Made by a program: the position numbers and the translations under genes
From: Salisediminibacterium halotolerans
GTDB taxonomy: Bacteria; Bacillota; Bacilli; Bacillales; Salisediminibacteriaceae
DNA length: 64,000 nt
Reading direction: 5' to 3'
Assembly (NCBI RefSeq): GCF_003814815.1
Contig: NZ_RKQQ01000002.1
Coordinates: 248,001-312,000, forward strand
In this document: positions 30,283 to 39,611 of the stretch, one piece after another
Layout of the letters: each line of letters opens with the position of its first letter
How positions within the stretch are numbered: position 1 is the stretch's first letter
Notes under the pieces: generated by a model
The model's input: the letters and a program-made list of their open reading frames with translations, nothing else
The model's database searches: none
What the model was told of the DNA's origin: nothing

Positions 30283-31834
30283 CTGATTCCCTGCTTTCAT
30301 CTATGAAATCTAAATGGATCGTTTTTTTCAACGCCTTCTCCAAATGTTTTTTGTATTTACCTGCTTCGAACGCTTCGAAATAGGCGTCGCCATCGTGGTA
30401 AGCAGTCAAATAAAGCGCAGTTTTTGTAAGGTGCGAGACTTCAAGGCGCGAGACAATGTTACGTCCGGAAATATTTAAACCGTAAGCAAACCTTAAAATG
30501 CTTCCCAACAGTTCGTATTTTTTCAGCTCATCTTTGCTGAGAAAGTCGCTTAAATTATTCGCAAAGATTTTCAGTTGCGATTTTGATTTAAAGGAGGCTA
30601 AAAATGCGGTCGCGAGCCGTTCTTTATGCGTGAATCCGTCAATCGACTGATTGGCGAGCAAGTAAAAGCTGTGCTGTGAAGCAGATTCAGGGTCGACTTT
30701 GCGGCCGATATAAAACACCGAAGCACCGCGTTTTAAAAGGTTCATATCGTTTTCGCTCACAGTGCTTTTGCTATTTGAATGATGCTGAAACAATTCGTTT
30801 AACAAAAATGCGGAGAGTACACCTATGCGATGCTGATGTTCACGGTTTAGTTGGTAGTTATGCGTAAATTGATAAAAACTTTCTTCAACGACGTTCGGGA
30901 AGTGCGTTACGTCGATGTTTCCCAGCAAATGTTCATAAAACAGCCCGTCGCGCAATCCTCTGTAGCTGATATGAAAGTTGTGACTGTTCATATAAGTTAA
31001 ACATTCTTCAAACACTGACATCGCAGGGATGATAATATCGGCGCGATCTTTGGAGAGTCCGTCGACTTTTTCACGTTTTTTAATCGACAGAGTGCTTAAA
31101 TAGTCACGTACCTTTGTAATCGCAGTTAAATTCATTTGGTATTGATGCAGACCTGACAAGGGATAGTTTATGCGCGCTTGATGCACTAAAGCCGTGTTTC
31201 GTGCTGTCCCGCCGATGCCGATTAACGGAACTTCTTTATTTTTAAGCCAAGGAAGGCTGTAGAGCACATCGCGAATATACTCGCGGATTTTTTTCATTTC
31301 TTCCTTCGTTGGGGTATCACCGGCGACGAACGTTTGTTTTAATGTAACAGCACCGAACGGAAAACTGTGTGAATACAGAAGTTCGCGGTTTTCAAAATAG
31401 GTAATTTCAGTGCTGCCCCCGCCGATATCAATCGTGACGCCTTCATTAAAAGAGGTGGCATTGGTGACAGCTAAATAACCGTAATAAGCTTCAGCGGATT
31501 CGTCGAGAATTTCGATCGGGAAACGACTATGTTTTTTGATTTCAGCCAGGATCTCATCGCGGTTTGAAGCATTTCGGACGGCGGCCGTCGCAACTCCGCG
31601 CAAAGCTGTGAATTCATAGTCTTTGGCGACAAGTTCAAACCTTTTGAGTGTATTTAAAATTACCTTGATACCTTCGTTTGACATGTTTTGCTCTTCATCA
31701 ATAAACGTGCTTAAACGGGCCGCGACTTTTAAATTTTGAATTTCCCGGTAGCAGGCGGAAGAATCAACCTGGTAAATGACGAAGCGGATAGAGTTTGATC
31801 CCATATCGATGATACCTATATGCTGTGTCTGCAA
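30254..31834 (-). CDS. ppx: Exopolyphosphatase (Ppx/GppA family)
   Basis: Ppx releases phosphate from polyphosphate ends. The 526-residue product has the ASKHA-type N-terminal phosphate loop IIDMGSNSIRFVIYQ, the second motif TIDIGGGSTEITYF, and GIGGTARNTALV. A C-terminal HD-like helical domain (about 310-500) follows. It is transcribed with ppk. An ATTATA (minus-strand TATAAT) lies at 31868-31873 as a likely -10 box. Confidence 0.94.
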   Translation of the reverse strand: MQTQHIGIIDMGSNSIRFVIYQVDSSACYREIQNLKVAARLSTFIDEEQNMSNEGIKVILNTLKRFELVAKDYEFTALRGVATAAVRNASNRDEILAEIKKHSRFPIEILDESAEAYYGYLAVTNATSFNEGVTIDIGGGSTEITYFENRELLYSHSFPFGAVTLKQTFVAGDTPTKEEMKKIREYIRDVLYSLPWLKNKEVPLIGIGGTARNTALVHQARINYPLSGLHQYQMNLTAITKVRDYLSTLSIKKREKVDGLSKDRADIIIPAMSVFEECLTYMNSHNFHISYRGLRDGLFYEHLLGNIDVTHFPNVVEESFYQFTHNYQLNREHQHRIGVLSAFLLNELFQHHSNSKSTVSENDMNLLKRGASVFYIGRKVDPESASQHSFYLLANQSIDGFTHKERLATAFLASFKSKSQLKIFANNLSDFLSKDELKKYELLGSILRFAYGLNISGRNIVSRLEVSHLTKTALYLTAYHDGDAYFEAFEAGKYKKHLEKALKKTIHLDFIDESRESDEFRPAKSF

Positions 31835-31867
31835 AATGGATTCCCTCCTGAAAAGTACTTTGGCCTT

Positions 31868-31873
31868 ATTATA
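31868..31873 (-). promoter_or_regulatory. Probable -10 box of ppx-ppk
   Basis: TATAAT on the minus strand, 34 bp before the ppx start. The candidate -35 (TTGGGG with a 19-base spacer) is poor, so activation by a regulator is possible. Confidence 0.45.
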
Positions 31874-31957
31874 CTAGAAAATACCGCACATACCCCAATA
31901 CGATTTAATATTCGGGCTGACTGATTTACAATTTAGCACCGTTCCTGTATACTTCGG

Positions 31958-31990
31958 TATGATGTGTTAAATCGTAATGATTCTTATTCG
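31958..31990 (+). promoter_or_regulatory. Promoter -10 and probable Zur box of the zinc ABC operon
   Basis: TATGAT at 31958-31963 is followed by TTAAATCGTAATGATT (31967-31982). The Zur consensus is a 7-1-7 inverted repeat with TCGTAAT-N-ATTACGA; the left half is perfect here and the right half (ATTCTTA) is degenerate. The site lies at the transcription start, where repression by zinc-loaded Zur is expected. Zur itself is the last gene of this operon. Confidence 0.6.
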
Positions 31991-32009
31991 TGAAAAGAAG
32001 GGGTTCAAT

Positions 32010-32837
32010 ATGGCAAACGAAAAACGATCGTTCGCGGTGGAAGTGACAAACGTTTCATTTGCTTATGATCAGCAAAACGTTTTAGAAGACATTCAAATGA
32101 ATATTTCCAAAGGATCTTTTTTAGGTTTAGTCGGTCCGAACGGGTCGGGGAAATCAACGTTAATTAAATTGATGCTCGGTTTATTAAAACCCGACAGCGG
32201 AGAAATTAAACTGTTCGGCACCGACATTAAGCACTTTGAGCAATGGAATAAAATCGGGTTTGTCTCGCAAAAAGCGAACAGCTTTAACAGCGGGTTTCCG
32301 GCAACCGTTTTTGAAGTTGTTTCCATGGGGCTTTACGGGAAAGTCGGCTTGTTCCGGTTTTTATCAAAAAAAGATAAACAAAAGGTAAAAGAGACGATTG
32401 CCCAAGTAGGGATGAGCGAGTATGAAAAAACTAATATCGGAAATTTATCCGGCGGGCAGCAGCAGCGTGTTTTTATTGCCCGTGCGTTAGTCAGCTCGCC
32501 GGATTTATTAATATTGGACGAACCGACAGTCGGCGTTGATCAGCAATCGGTTGCTAATTTTTATTATATGCTGGAGAAGCTAAACCGGGAGAGCGGAATC
32601 ACGTTAATTCTCGTTACCCATGATGTCGGGGCGATGACCGATTACGTCACAGATGTTGCCTGTCTGAATAAATGCCTTCATTTTCATGGAGGCAGCGATG
32701 ATTTTGCGGAAAATAAAGATTCAATGATGTCGAAAATGTACGGTCACGATGTGCACTTGCTGGAACACAACCATGACCATCATGATCACGATCACAGTCA
32801 TGACCATGATCATGCAGGACGGTCGGCCGATGATTGA
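32010..32837 (+). CDS. znuC: Zinc-type ABC transporter ATPase with His-rich tail
   Basis: The 275-residue ATPase has Walker A GPNGSGKST, signature LSGGQQQR, Walker B LLILDEP and switch region LVTHD. Its last 25 residues form a striking His/Asp tail (alternating H and D from about residue 250), which should bind metal ions in the cytoplasm. Such tails are usual in zinc-binding lipoproteins or chaperones, less so in the ATPase. The ATG at 32010 has AAGGGG upstream. It overlaps the permease gene by 8 bp. Zinc is inferred from the Zur box and the downstream zur. Confidence 0.88.
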   Translation: MANEKRSFAVEVTNVSFAYDQQNVLEDIQMNISKGSFLGLVGPNGSGKSTLIKLMLGLLKPDSGEIKLFGTDIKHFEQWNKIGFVSQKANSFNSGFPATVFEVVSMGLYGKVGLFRFLSKKDKQKVKETIAQVGMSEYEKTNIGNLSGGQQQRVFIARALVSSPDLLILDEPTVGVDQQSVANFYYMLEKLNRESGITLILVTHDVGAMTDYVTDVACLNKCLHFHGGSDDFAENKDSMMSKMYGHDVHLLEHNHDHHDHDHSHDHDHAGRSADD

Positions 32838-33657
32838 AGTATTTTTTCAATTTGAATTTTTACGCTATTCGCTTTTCACCGGTTTAATGATCGGCATCTT
32901 AGCACCGGCGATCGGTGTATTTCTCGTTGTGCGAAGACTTTCTTTAATGGCTGATGCGCTGTCGCATATTACCTTAACGGGAATCGCCTTCAGCTTGCTC
33001 CTCGGCCGGACGGTGCCGTTTTTCGCCGCATTGAATCCGGTTTATATGGGGATGCTGTTCTCTGTTGTCGGTTCGCTGGCCGTGGATCGTCTCGGCCATG
33101 TGTACCGGTATTATAAAGAACTTGCGATTCCCATTATCCTTTCTTCCGGAATCGGAATCGGCGTGGTGTTTATTTCATTAGCAGACGGGTTTAATAATGA
33201 TTTATTTAACTACTTATTCGGCAGTGTTATTGCTGTCAGCCAAGCGGATTTTTATTTGGTGCTTGCGCTATTGTTTGCCGTTTCACTGTTTATCATCTTA
33301 TTTTATAAAGAGTTGCTTTTTCTAAGTTTCGATGAAGAGCAGGCGATTGTTTCCGGCTTGCCGCGCTCGTTTTTACACCTTTCGTTTATGATCGTTACAG
33401 CTGTCGTGATCGGGGTCTCGATGCAGATTGTCGGCATTCTGCTCGTCAGTGCTCTAATGACGCTGCCGGTTGCCGCCGCTATGCGCCTGGCGGATTCGTT
33501 TAAACAAATGTTGATGTATTCGATCGTAATTGGCGAAATTTCTGTTTTGGCGGGGATGTTCAGCGCTTTTCATCTTGATTTAGCGCCGGGAGGAACGATC
33601 GTGATGACAAACCTGCTCATATTAACAATTATTATAATGTTTACAAAATCTGACTGA
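32830..33657 (+). CDS. Zinc-type ABC transporter permease 1
   Basis: The 275-residue ABC-3 permease has about eight membrane segments and the ATPase-contact motif MADALSHITLTGIAF near residue 38. The ATG at 32830 lies inside the end of the ATPase gene, with AGGACGG upstream. A second, paralogous permease follows 19 bp later, so the transporter may be a heterodimer in the membrane. No binding protein is encoded in the operon. Confidence 0.88.
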   Translation: MIEVFFQFEFLRYSLFTGLMIGILAPAIGVFLVVRRLSLMADALSHITLTGIAFSLLLGRTVPFFAALNPVYMGMLFSVVGSLAVDRLGHVYRYYKELAIPIILSSGIGIGVVFISLADGFNNDLFNYLFGSVIAVSQADFYLVLALLFAVSLFIILFYKELLFLSFDEEQAIVSGLPRSFLHLSFMIVTAVVIGVSMQIVGILLVSALMTLPVAAAMRLADSFKQMLMYSIVIGEISVLAGMFSAFHLDLAPGGTIVMTNLLILTIIIMFTKSD

Positions 33658-33676
33658 TAATAAAGGGGAAAAATTG

Positions 33677-34552
33677 ATGGAGTTATTACAGGGATTATCA
33701 TTTTTAGAGCGGGGGATTGCAGCTGGACTGATGATCGGTCTGATTGCCCCGGTTGTCGGCGCCTTTCTCCTCGTAAGAAGAATGACAATCATTTCTGAAG
33801 GGCTCTCCCAAGTAACTTTAACCGGCATTGCAACAGGCGTGTTAATGAACCAGACGATGGTATGGACAGAGGGAATAAATCCTTTATACACTGGTTTTTT
33901 CTTTGCGTTGATAGGTTCGCTCGTCGTCGAACGCTTGCGCACGGTGTACAAACATTTTCAAGAATTGGCGATTCCCGTTATTCTTTCGGCAGGCTTAGGC
34001 ATGAGTGCGATTTTAATCAGTTCTTCAGGCGTGTCAAACACAGAATGGTTTAATTTCCTGTTTGGCAGCATTATAACCGTCTCAGCCGGCGATTTGCTGT
34101 TTATTTTCATTGCAGGCGCAGCCGGGCTGATGATTCTCGGATTATTTTATAAAGAATGGCTGTCGATTTCGTTTGATGCTGAATTTGCTTACACGACAGG
34201 GATTTCTGTGAAATGGATGAATTTTTTATTTGCCGTTCTGATCGCGCTGGTCATTTCAATGTCAATCAGTGTTGTCGGTGTGCTGCTCGTCGGTGCACTC
34301 GTGACGTTGCCGGTTGCGAGCAGCCTTCAGTTGGCAAACAGTTTCCGTCAAGTGATATTATATGGCATACTGTTTGGAGAGGGCGCTGTGATTCTCGGCG
34401 TGATCGGTTCGTATTATTTAAATATCGCGACTGGCGGAATGATTGTTGTCACAGGAATTATTTTGTTGTTCGCAGCAGCCGGCATGAAAAAAGTCATCCA
34501 CCGCTGTAAACGCAAAAGTTATTTAGCCCGCTTGAAGGAGGCCTCATCATGA
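33677..34552 (+). CDS. Zinc-type ABC transporter permease 2
   Basis: The 291-residue ABC-3 permease is clearly related to the preceding gene product (shared ISEGLSQVTLTGIATG and GIL-FGE patterns) but diverged, consistent with an old tandem duplication. It has about eight membrane segments and a basic C-terminal tail. The ATG at 33677 has AAAGGGG eight bases upstream. It overlaps zur by 4 bp. Confidence 0.88.
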   Translation: MELLQGLSFLERGIAAGLMIGLIAPVVGAFLLVRRMTIISEGLSQVTLTGIATGVLMNQTMVWTEGINPLYTGFFFALIGSLVVERLRTVYKHFQELAIPVILSAGLGMSAILISSSGVSNTEWFNFLFGSIITVSAGDLLFIFIAGAAGLMILGLFYKEWLSISFDAEFAYTTGISVKWMNFLFAVLIALVISMSISVVGVLLVGALVTLPVASSLQLANSFRQVILYGILFGEGAVILGVIGSYYLNIATGGMIVVTGIILLFAAAGMKKVIHRCKRKSYLARLKEASS

Positions 34553-34974
34553 ACGTTGACGAAGCAATGGATAAATTGAAAGAAAAAGGGTATAAATATA
34601 CTCGAAAACGATATGATATGCTGGCGCTTTTTTCCGACGAGAGCCGTTATCTTGCGGCGAAAGATGTCTTAGAATCATTAGGCGGTAAATACAGCGGCCT
34701 GAGCTTTGATACGATTTACCGCAACTTATCGCTTTTCAGCGAATTAGAAATATTAGAAGAGACTGAACTTGATGGCGAGAAAAAGTTTCGGTTCTCCTGT
34801 TCAACAGGGCATCATCATCATCACTTGATTTGTTTGGATTGCGGTAAAACGAGAGAAATTGAAAAATGCCCGATGGAACTGCCGCTCATTGAAGAACATG
34901 AGTTTCAGATCACCGGGCACAAATTTGAGGTCTATGGTTATTGTCAGCAATGCAGCGCTCAAACCCAACAATAA
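34549..34974 (+). CDS. zur: Zinc uptake regulator Zur (Fur family)
   Basis: The 141-residue Fur-family protein has a winged helix (about 12-80; TRKRYDMLALF, LSFDTIYRNL). The metal-binding region reads GHHHHHLICLDCGKTREIEKCP, and a second zinc-structural pair CQQC lies at the C-terminus. Position corresponds to B. subtilis zur (yqfV). It is co-transcribed with the zinc transporter, which gives direct autoregulation through the Zur-like box upstream of the operon. A PerR- or Fur-type specificity is less likely because of the context. Confidence 0.88.
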   Translation: MNVDEAMDKLKEKGYKYTRKRYDMLALFSDESRYLAAKDVLESLGGKYSGLSFDTIYRNLSLFSELEILEETELDGEKKFRFSCSTGHHHHHLICLDCGKTREIEKCPMELPLIEEHEFQITGHKFEVYGYCQQCSAQTQQ

Positions 34975-34994
34975 TGGGTTGAGCGTTTTATTTT
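34956..34994 (+). terminator. Terminator after zur
   Basis: CGCTCAAACCCA and TGGGTTGAGCG form a long stem that begins inside the last zur codons; TTTTATTTT follows. Confidence 0.85.
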
Positions 34995-35569
34995 AGCGAA
35001 GGAGCCTGCAAAATCCGCTCGACAACCGCTCGGGCTTCGTTCCAGGAAGAAACACGGTGGACGTTTTCCGGAACAGCCAGCCGGTTGTAAGGTGTATCCA
35101 TCAATATAACGGGAATGTTGCAGTCCTCTGAAATCATGACAGCATTGTCATGTTTATCTTCAAAAAACATATCGACTTCCAAAGATTTCGCAGCATGAAG
35201 TTTATTATGCTGACCTAGCAGCTCGATATGATCGAAAGGAACGCCGTGATTGTTGAACCATTGGTAAGTGACGTCTTTTACGGCAGGAGGCCGCGCGCTT
35301 ATGAAATACAGCTCGTGGTTTTGCCGCCATTGTTTTAAGGTTTCCAGTGCGCCGGCAGCAGGCTTGGACTGTTCGTAAACGCGGGGCTCATGGTGTTGCA
35401 TCCAGCGGTCGAATTCTTGTCCGCTGATCCCGAGCGCGACAGATAAGTCGTATTCCTGAATGTCTTCCAATGTTAATGATTTGTTGAAATGGCGGTTAAT
35501 ATACGGAATAAACGAAGAGGGATCAGTAATTGTCCCGTCGATATCGATTCCGAAACGGTACGTTTTCAT
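34988..35569 (-). CDS. yqfW: HAD-type 5'-nucleotidase-like hydrolase (YqfW)
   Basis: The 193-residue protein has HAD motif I FGIDIDGTITD, motif II FISARPP, and motif III/IV FFEDKHDNAVMI. This matches the 5'(3')-deoxyribonucleotidase-like YqfW group, which has the same length in B. subtilis. It probably dephosphorylates a nucleotide; the substrate is not known. I chose the ATG at 35569 because GAGGTGA lies six bases upstream. It is transcribed toward zur. Confidence 0.88.
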   Translation of the reverse strand: MKTYRFGIDIDGTITDPSSFIPYINRHFNKSLTLEDIQEYDLSVALGISGQEFDRWMQHHEPRVYEQSKPAAGALETLKQWRQNHELYFISARPPAVKDVTYQWFNNHGVPFDHIELLGQHNKLHAAKSLEVDMFFEDKHDNAVMISEDCNIPVILMDTPYNRLAVPENVHRVSSWNEARAVVERILQAPSLK

Positions 35570-35618
35570 GTGCATTCACCTCGTATGTGAGCTTTGTTCA
35601 TCTTTCATGGTTTACGTG

Positions 35619-35654
35619 CAAAAAATGCCGGGAGGAAAGGAAGCCTTCCTCCCG
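35619..35654 (-). terminator. Terminator of ispG (minus strand)
   Basis: CGGGAGGAA and TTCCTCCCG form a 9-bp stem, with a T run on the minus strand (plus-strand AAAAAA at 35620-35625). Confidence 0.88.
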
Positions 35655-35664
35655 ACAGGTCGTA

Positions 35665-36771
35665 TTACGTCTGTGATTCTTCTAAACGTTTGTTTTCTTC
35701 ATGTTCAGCGGCGAGTTTATCGATTTCTTTTTTAAGTTCTTCAACCATCGATTCCTCGGGAACTTTCCGCACCGTTTCCCCTTTCATAAAGAGGAGACCT
35801 TCACCTCTGGCTCCGGCAATGCCGATATCGGCTTCTTTCGCTTCTCCGGGGCCGTTCACGGCGCAGCCGAGCACAGACACTTTAATCGGCGCGTGGATGT
35901 TTTGTAAATACTCTTCAACTTCGTTGGCAATGCTGATTAAATCGATTTCAATACGTCCGCATGTCGGACAGGAGACGAGTGTAGCTGCATTAGCAGCGAG
36001 GCCGAACGATTTTAAAAGTTCCTTGGCGACTTTAATTTCTTCTACAGGATCAGCACTTAATGAAATGCGGATTGTATTGCCGATCCCTTTGTTTAAAAGG
36101 ATGCCAAGACCTGCTGAACTTTTAACCGTGCCGGCAAACAACGTGCCCGATTCGGTGATTCCCAGATGTAAAGGATAGCTGAACGCTTCAGCAGCTTTTT
36201 CATAAGCTTCAACAGCAAGGTGCACGTCCGAAGCTTTCATCGAAACGATAATGTCATGAAAATCCAGCTCTTCTAAAATTTTAATATGATGCAGCGCACT
36301 TTCTACCATCCCGTCTGCTGTCGGATATCCGTATTTATCGAGAATATGCTTTTCCAGTGAACCGGCATTAACCCCGATCCGGATCGGTATACCTTTTTCT
36401 TTGGCTGCATTAACAACCGCTTCCACTTTTTCACGGCGGCCGATGTTTCCGGGGTTGATCCGAATCTTATCAACGCCGCCTTCAATCGCTTTTAAAGCCA
36501 TTTTATAATCAAAGTGAATATCGGCAACGAGCGGGATATTGATTTGCTTTTTAATTTCAGGAATCGCTTCGGCGTCTTTCATTTCCGGGCAAGTGACACG
36601 GACAATTTGACAGCCCGCTTCTTCAAGCCGGTGAATTTCAGCAACGGTCGCTTCCACATCGTGGGTTTTTGACATCGTCATGCTTTGCATAATGACTTCA
36701 TCATTGCCGCCGATCGTAATCGGGCCGACTTTGACCGGCCGTGTATCTTTACGGTGAGTAAATGAGTTCAC
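35665..36771 (-). CDS. ispG: 4-hydroxy-3-methylbut-2-en-1-yl diphosphate synthase IspG
   Basis: IspG is the penultimate MEP-pathway enzyme, a 4Fe-4S protein. The 368-residue product starts with the TIM-barrel region ([20 protein letters not shown]) and has the cluster ligands in [11 protein letters not shown] and [11 protein letters not shown]. The GTG at 36771 has AAAGGAG upstream. A charged C-terminal helix (about 335-368) is present. Position matches B. subtilis yqfY. IspH, the next enzyme, is encoded 14 kb upstream. Confidence 0.96.
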   Translation of the reverse strand: MNSFTHRKDTRPVKVGPITIGGNDEVIMQSMTMSKTHDVEATVAEIHRLEEAGCQIVRVTCPEMKDAEAIPEIKKQINIPLVADIHFDYKMALKAIEGGVDKIRINPGNIGRREKVEAVVNAAKEKGIPIRIGVNAGSLEKHILDKYGYPTADGMVESALHHIKILEELDFHDIIVSMKASDVHLAVEAYEKAAEAFSYPLHLGITESGTLFAGTVKSSAGLGILLNKGIGNTIRISLSADPVEEIKVAKELLKSFGLAANAATLVSCPTCGRIEIDLISIANEVEEYLQNIHAPIKVSVLGCAVNGPGEAKEADIGIAGARGEGLLFMKGETVRKVPEESMVEELKKEIDKLAAEHEENKRLEESQT

Positions 36772-36872
36772 TCAAATCGCTCCTTTATTCTCGAGTATCT
36801 GGATGTATTTGTTTCATTCTTTCTTATTGTATCAAGCTTTGTTTTAAATAAGCAAGCTGTGAGTAATTAATG

Positions 36873-36901
36873 TTGGCTGATGCAGGAATAAAAGGTATAC
36901 T
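36873..36901 (+). promoter_or_regulatory. SigA promoter of the YpuA-like gene
   Basis: TTGGCT (36873-36878), a 17-base spacer and TATACT (36896-36901). Confidence 0.6.
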
Positions 36902-36986
36902 GAAAACATAGTCTCAAAATGTAACGTTTTTTTCTGCTTAGCGTCTCTAATTAGGTAAGTCAACATAGAAAAGGTGATGAAGCGAT

Positions 36987-37916
36987 ATGAAAAACAATCC
37001 GATTTTAACAAGTTTGCTTCTCGTTGCGGCAGCTTGTCTGGCATTTGGTTCGGCAGTATCCGCAGATGCGGCCCCGGGTGATGAAATCGTCACGTTGGGG
37101 GAAGATCTTAATGATGAACAGCGGTCAGCATTATTGAACGAAATGGATGCGGATGAGGATGAAGTTTTGATTGTCACCGTATCAAACGAAGAGGAACACG
37201 AATATCTCGGTGATTATATCAGTGCCGGCGTGATCGGTTCGAATGCACTCTCATCATCGAAGATCACCATTTTAGAAGACGGGGAAGGCTTGGATGTTGA
37301 ATCGAACAAGATTGATTGGGTAACTGACGGCATGTATGCCAACGCCTTAATTACTGCCGGAGTCAAAGACGCTGATGTCTATGTGACGGCTCCGTTTGAT
37401 GTTTCCGGTACGGGCGCATTGACCGGTTTGCTTAAAGCCTATGAAGCTTCGACAGATGAAGTGATTCCGGAAGAACAAAAGGACGTCGCCAATGAAGAGA
37501 TGGTGAAAACAGCAGAACTCGGTGACGAATACGGAACAGAAGATGCCACTGAACTGATGATCCAAATTAAAGAAGCGGTTGCTGATGAAGACGTTGATAC
37601 AGCCGAGGATTTGCGTCAGCTGATCGATGAAAAAGCTGATGAAGTTGGAATTGACTTGACAGAAGAAGAGCGCGAGGGACTCGTGTCACTGTTTGAACGC
37701 ATGAAAGATTTAGATATTGACTGGGATTCAGTCCGGGATCAAATTGATTCTATTCGTGATAATATTGCTGATATTGTCGACAGTGAAGAGGCGCAAGGGT
37801 TGATCAGATCTTTTTTGAATTTTTTCGAAGAAGTGATTAACACAGTGCAAGAATGGTTTTCTGGTGATGACAACGCGCACTTCAGCGCTGAACCGGACAA
37901 CAACAGCAGTCAATAA
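36987..37916 (+). CDS. Secreted DUF1002 protein (YpuA-like)
   Basis: The 309-residue protein has a signal peptide (residues 1-28, with a VSADAAPGD cleavage region). The DUF1002 domain then shows IVTLGEDL, VTVSNEEEHEYLGDYI, DGMYANALITAGVKDADVYVTAPFDVSGTGALTG. It resembles B. subtilis YpuA. The rest is a very acidic helical region (about 160-309). The function is unknown; it is exported to the cell surface or medium. The high Asp/Glu content fits a salt-adapted organism. Confidence 0.85.
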   Translation: MKNNPILTSLLLVAAACLAFGSAVSADAAPGDEIVTLGEDLNDEQRSALLNEMDADEDEVLIVTVSNEEEHEYLGDYISAGVIGSNALSSSKITILEDGEGLDVESNKIDWVTDGMYANALITAGVKDADVYVTAPFDVSGTGALTGLLKAYEASTDEVIPEEQKDVANEEMVKTAELGDEYGTEDATELMIQIKEAVADEDVDTAEDLRQLIDEKADEVGIDLTEEEREGLVSLFERMKDLDIDWDSVRDQIDSIRDNIADIVDSEEAQGLIRSFLNFFEEVINTVQEWFSGDDNAHFSAEPDNNSSQ

Positions 37917-37926
37917 CACATGAGTT

Positions 37927-37958
37927 GAGCTGAAGGAATTGCCTTCAGCTCTTTTTTT
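37927..37958 (+). terminator. Terminator after the YpuA-like gene
   Basis: GAGCTGAAGG and CCTTCAGCTC form the stem, followed by seven T. Confidence 0.92.
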
Positions 37959-38060
37959 GAAACTTTTTTCTTCAGTTTTCGTACATGTTTTTAAAGGGTA
38001 TTATTGTTACAATAAATGTAGGATCAGTTTACTTTGATTTAGAAATGGAGGGGGAAACGG

Positions 38061-38693
38061 ATGGAATTTCTCGATTTTGCAACCGTCGGCTTCGCGGTTA
38101 TTTTTATAGCAACGCTGTTTATTTTTGGCGAGCTGTTTGTCCGGACAAAAGGAGCATTTGCTGCAATTGGCATTCTTATTATGGCGTTATATTTCAGCCA
38201 TCATATTTCAGCCGCGGACGGAACGTGGATTATTATCCTTTATTTAATCGGGTTGAGCTTAATTATTTTTGACGGTCAAGTTACGGCTGACGGATCGATC
38301 GCGATTTTCGGCGGACTTTTTATGATCGCAGCTCTTGCGATCCCGTCACCGGATTGGGTTTACGGCGGTCTTGTTGTCATGGCGTTTGTTTTGGCAGCTC
38401 CGACTTCGTATTTATTTACGAAAGTATTTCCGCAGCGCGATATGTGGTCGAAAATTATGTTTAAAGACAAACTTACGTCAGAAATGGGTTACAATTCGAT
38501 GAATGAAGACTACCGGGATCTTGTCGGGAAAGAGGGTGTGACAAAAACACCGTTTCGCCCGACGGGAACAGTCGAAATTGACGGCCGTCTTTACAGTGCA
38601 ACAACAGATAATCAGTGGGTCGAAGAAGACCAGGCGGTAAAAGTGATTGATGCTGACGGTACGCGCATTCTTGTCGATATAGACAGAACGTAA
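38061..38693 (+). CDS. Second NfeD family membrane protein (short form)
   Basis: The 210-residue protein has an N-terminal helix, three or four further membrane segments (about 12-122) with the FDGQVTADGSIAIFGG turn, and a C-terminal soluble OB-like domain (about 145-210; LVGKEGVTKTPFRPTGTVEIDG is typical of NfeD). It has no protease domain. Unlike the copy at the window start it is not next to a flotillin gene. A TACAAT -10-like box lies at 38008-38013, without a good -35. It may partner FloA or another SPFH protein elsewhere. Confidence 0.88.
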   Translation: MEFLDFATVGFAVIFIATLFIFGELFVRTKGAFAAIGILIMALYFSHHISAADGTWIIILYLIGLSLIIFDGQVTADGSIAIFGGLFMIAALAIPSPDWVYGGLVVMAFVLAAPTSYLFTKVFPQRDMWSKIMFKDKLTSEMGYNSMNEDYRDLVGKEGVTKTPFRPTGTVEIDGRLYSATTDNQWVEEDQAVKVIDADGTRILVDIDRT

Positions 38694-38719
38694 AAAAAGC
38701 TCCCGCGGGAGCTTTTTTA
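38691..38719. terminator. Bidirectional terminator between nfeD2 and the DUF1189 gene
   Basis: AAAAAAGCTCCC and GGGAGCTTTTTT form a symmetric hairpin between two convergent genes. Confidence 0.9.
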
Positions 38720-38720
38720 T

Positions 38721-39512
38721 TTACGTAGAAAGATTTCTTTTTTCCCGTGCGTATTCACGCCCGAGCCGGATGTTTTTTATCACCAGATACATCATAATCA
38801 CGGCAATAAGCCAATAAAGTCCGAATGAAAACGGAATAACAATCCCGGTCATATCGATAACAGCAAATATCATCGTCGGAAGCGTTACCGTAAATGCGGA
38901 TAGAATCCATCCTTGTTTAAATGACAAGTCGTTTACTTGGTTGCGTTTTAATATTAAGCTGATCAGCGCGAGGAAAGTGACGCCGATAAATTTCAACCCG
39001 GTATTAACAGCATAAATGATAAGGCCTACAACCGTTAAAATCAGCGGCATCATCCCGCCGATCGTATCTGTCAGTTCATTGAGCTCGTCTTTTGAGATTT
39101 CAATCCCGAGCTCTTGGTAACTGACTTGTTCAGTTGTCGCGCCGGTATAAAACACCGCTTCGCGTTCTAAAAAGGCAAAGGCCTGATCGTATTCCGTCAC
39201 GTCTTGCGAAGAATACTCGCCGTCAGGATCGAAGATGATCGCCGTTCCGTCTTCAGCTTCATTGATTTCACTGCCGGCATCTGACTGAAGAACGCCGTTT
39301 TCAATTTCAAAATCCGGGAATTCTTCGAGCTGGCTTGTAAATTCGTTATAAATCGTATTAATCCCGATGCTTAAACTGATGACCGCAGGCAACGTTGCAA
39401 TAACCATTAATAAAAACACGTAGAGAATGGCCCGGCCGATTTTTTGCAAGCGGAATTTTGCAATCGTCTCCGGCGAATAAAGGCTCTTGATAAATTGCTG
39501 AAAAATATTCAT
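38721..39512 (-). CDS. DUF1189 family membrane protein
   Basis: The 263-residue protein begins IFQQFIKSLYSPETIAKFRLQKIG, the DUF1189 signature. It has one membrane helix (about 28-50), an extracellular acidic domain (about 52-140), and four more helices (about 145-245). Homologues such as B. subtilis YqgB lie at a matching place, between ispG and sodA. The function is not known. Confidence 0.82.
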   Translation of the reverse strand: MNIFQQFIKSLYSPETIAKFRLQKIGRAILYVFLLMVIATLPAVISLSIGINTIYNEFTSQLEEFPDFEIENGVLQSDAGSEINEAEDGTAIIFDPDGEYSSQDVTEYDQAFAFLEREAVFYTGATTEQVSYQELGIEISKDELNELTDTIGGMMPLILTVVGLIIYAVNTGLKFIGVTFLALISLILKRNQVNDLSFKQGWILSAFTVTLPTMIFAVIDMTGIVIPFSFGLYWLIAVIMMYLVIKNIRLGREYAREKRNLST

Positions 39513-39611
39513 CTGCTACACTCCAGTCTTTTACAATTCTTGCAACATTATTGTAGCGAAATAACTGGACAAGAACAACTATTAATCATTGCAACCAATC
39601 AAGCAGCAATC

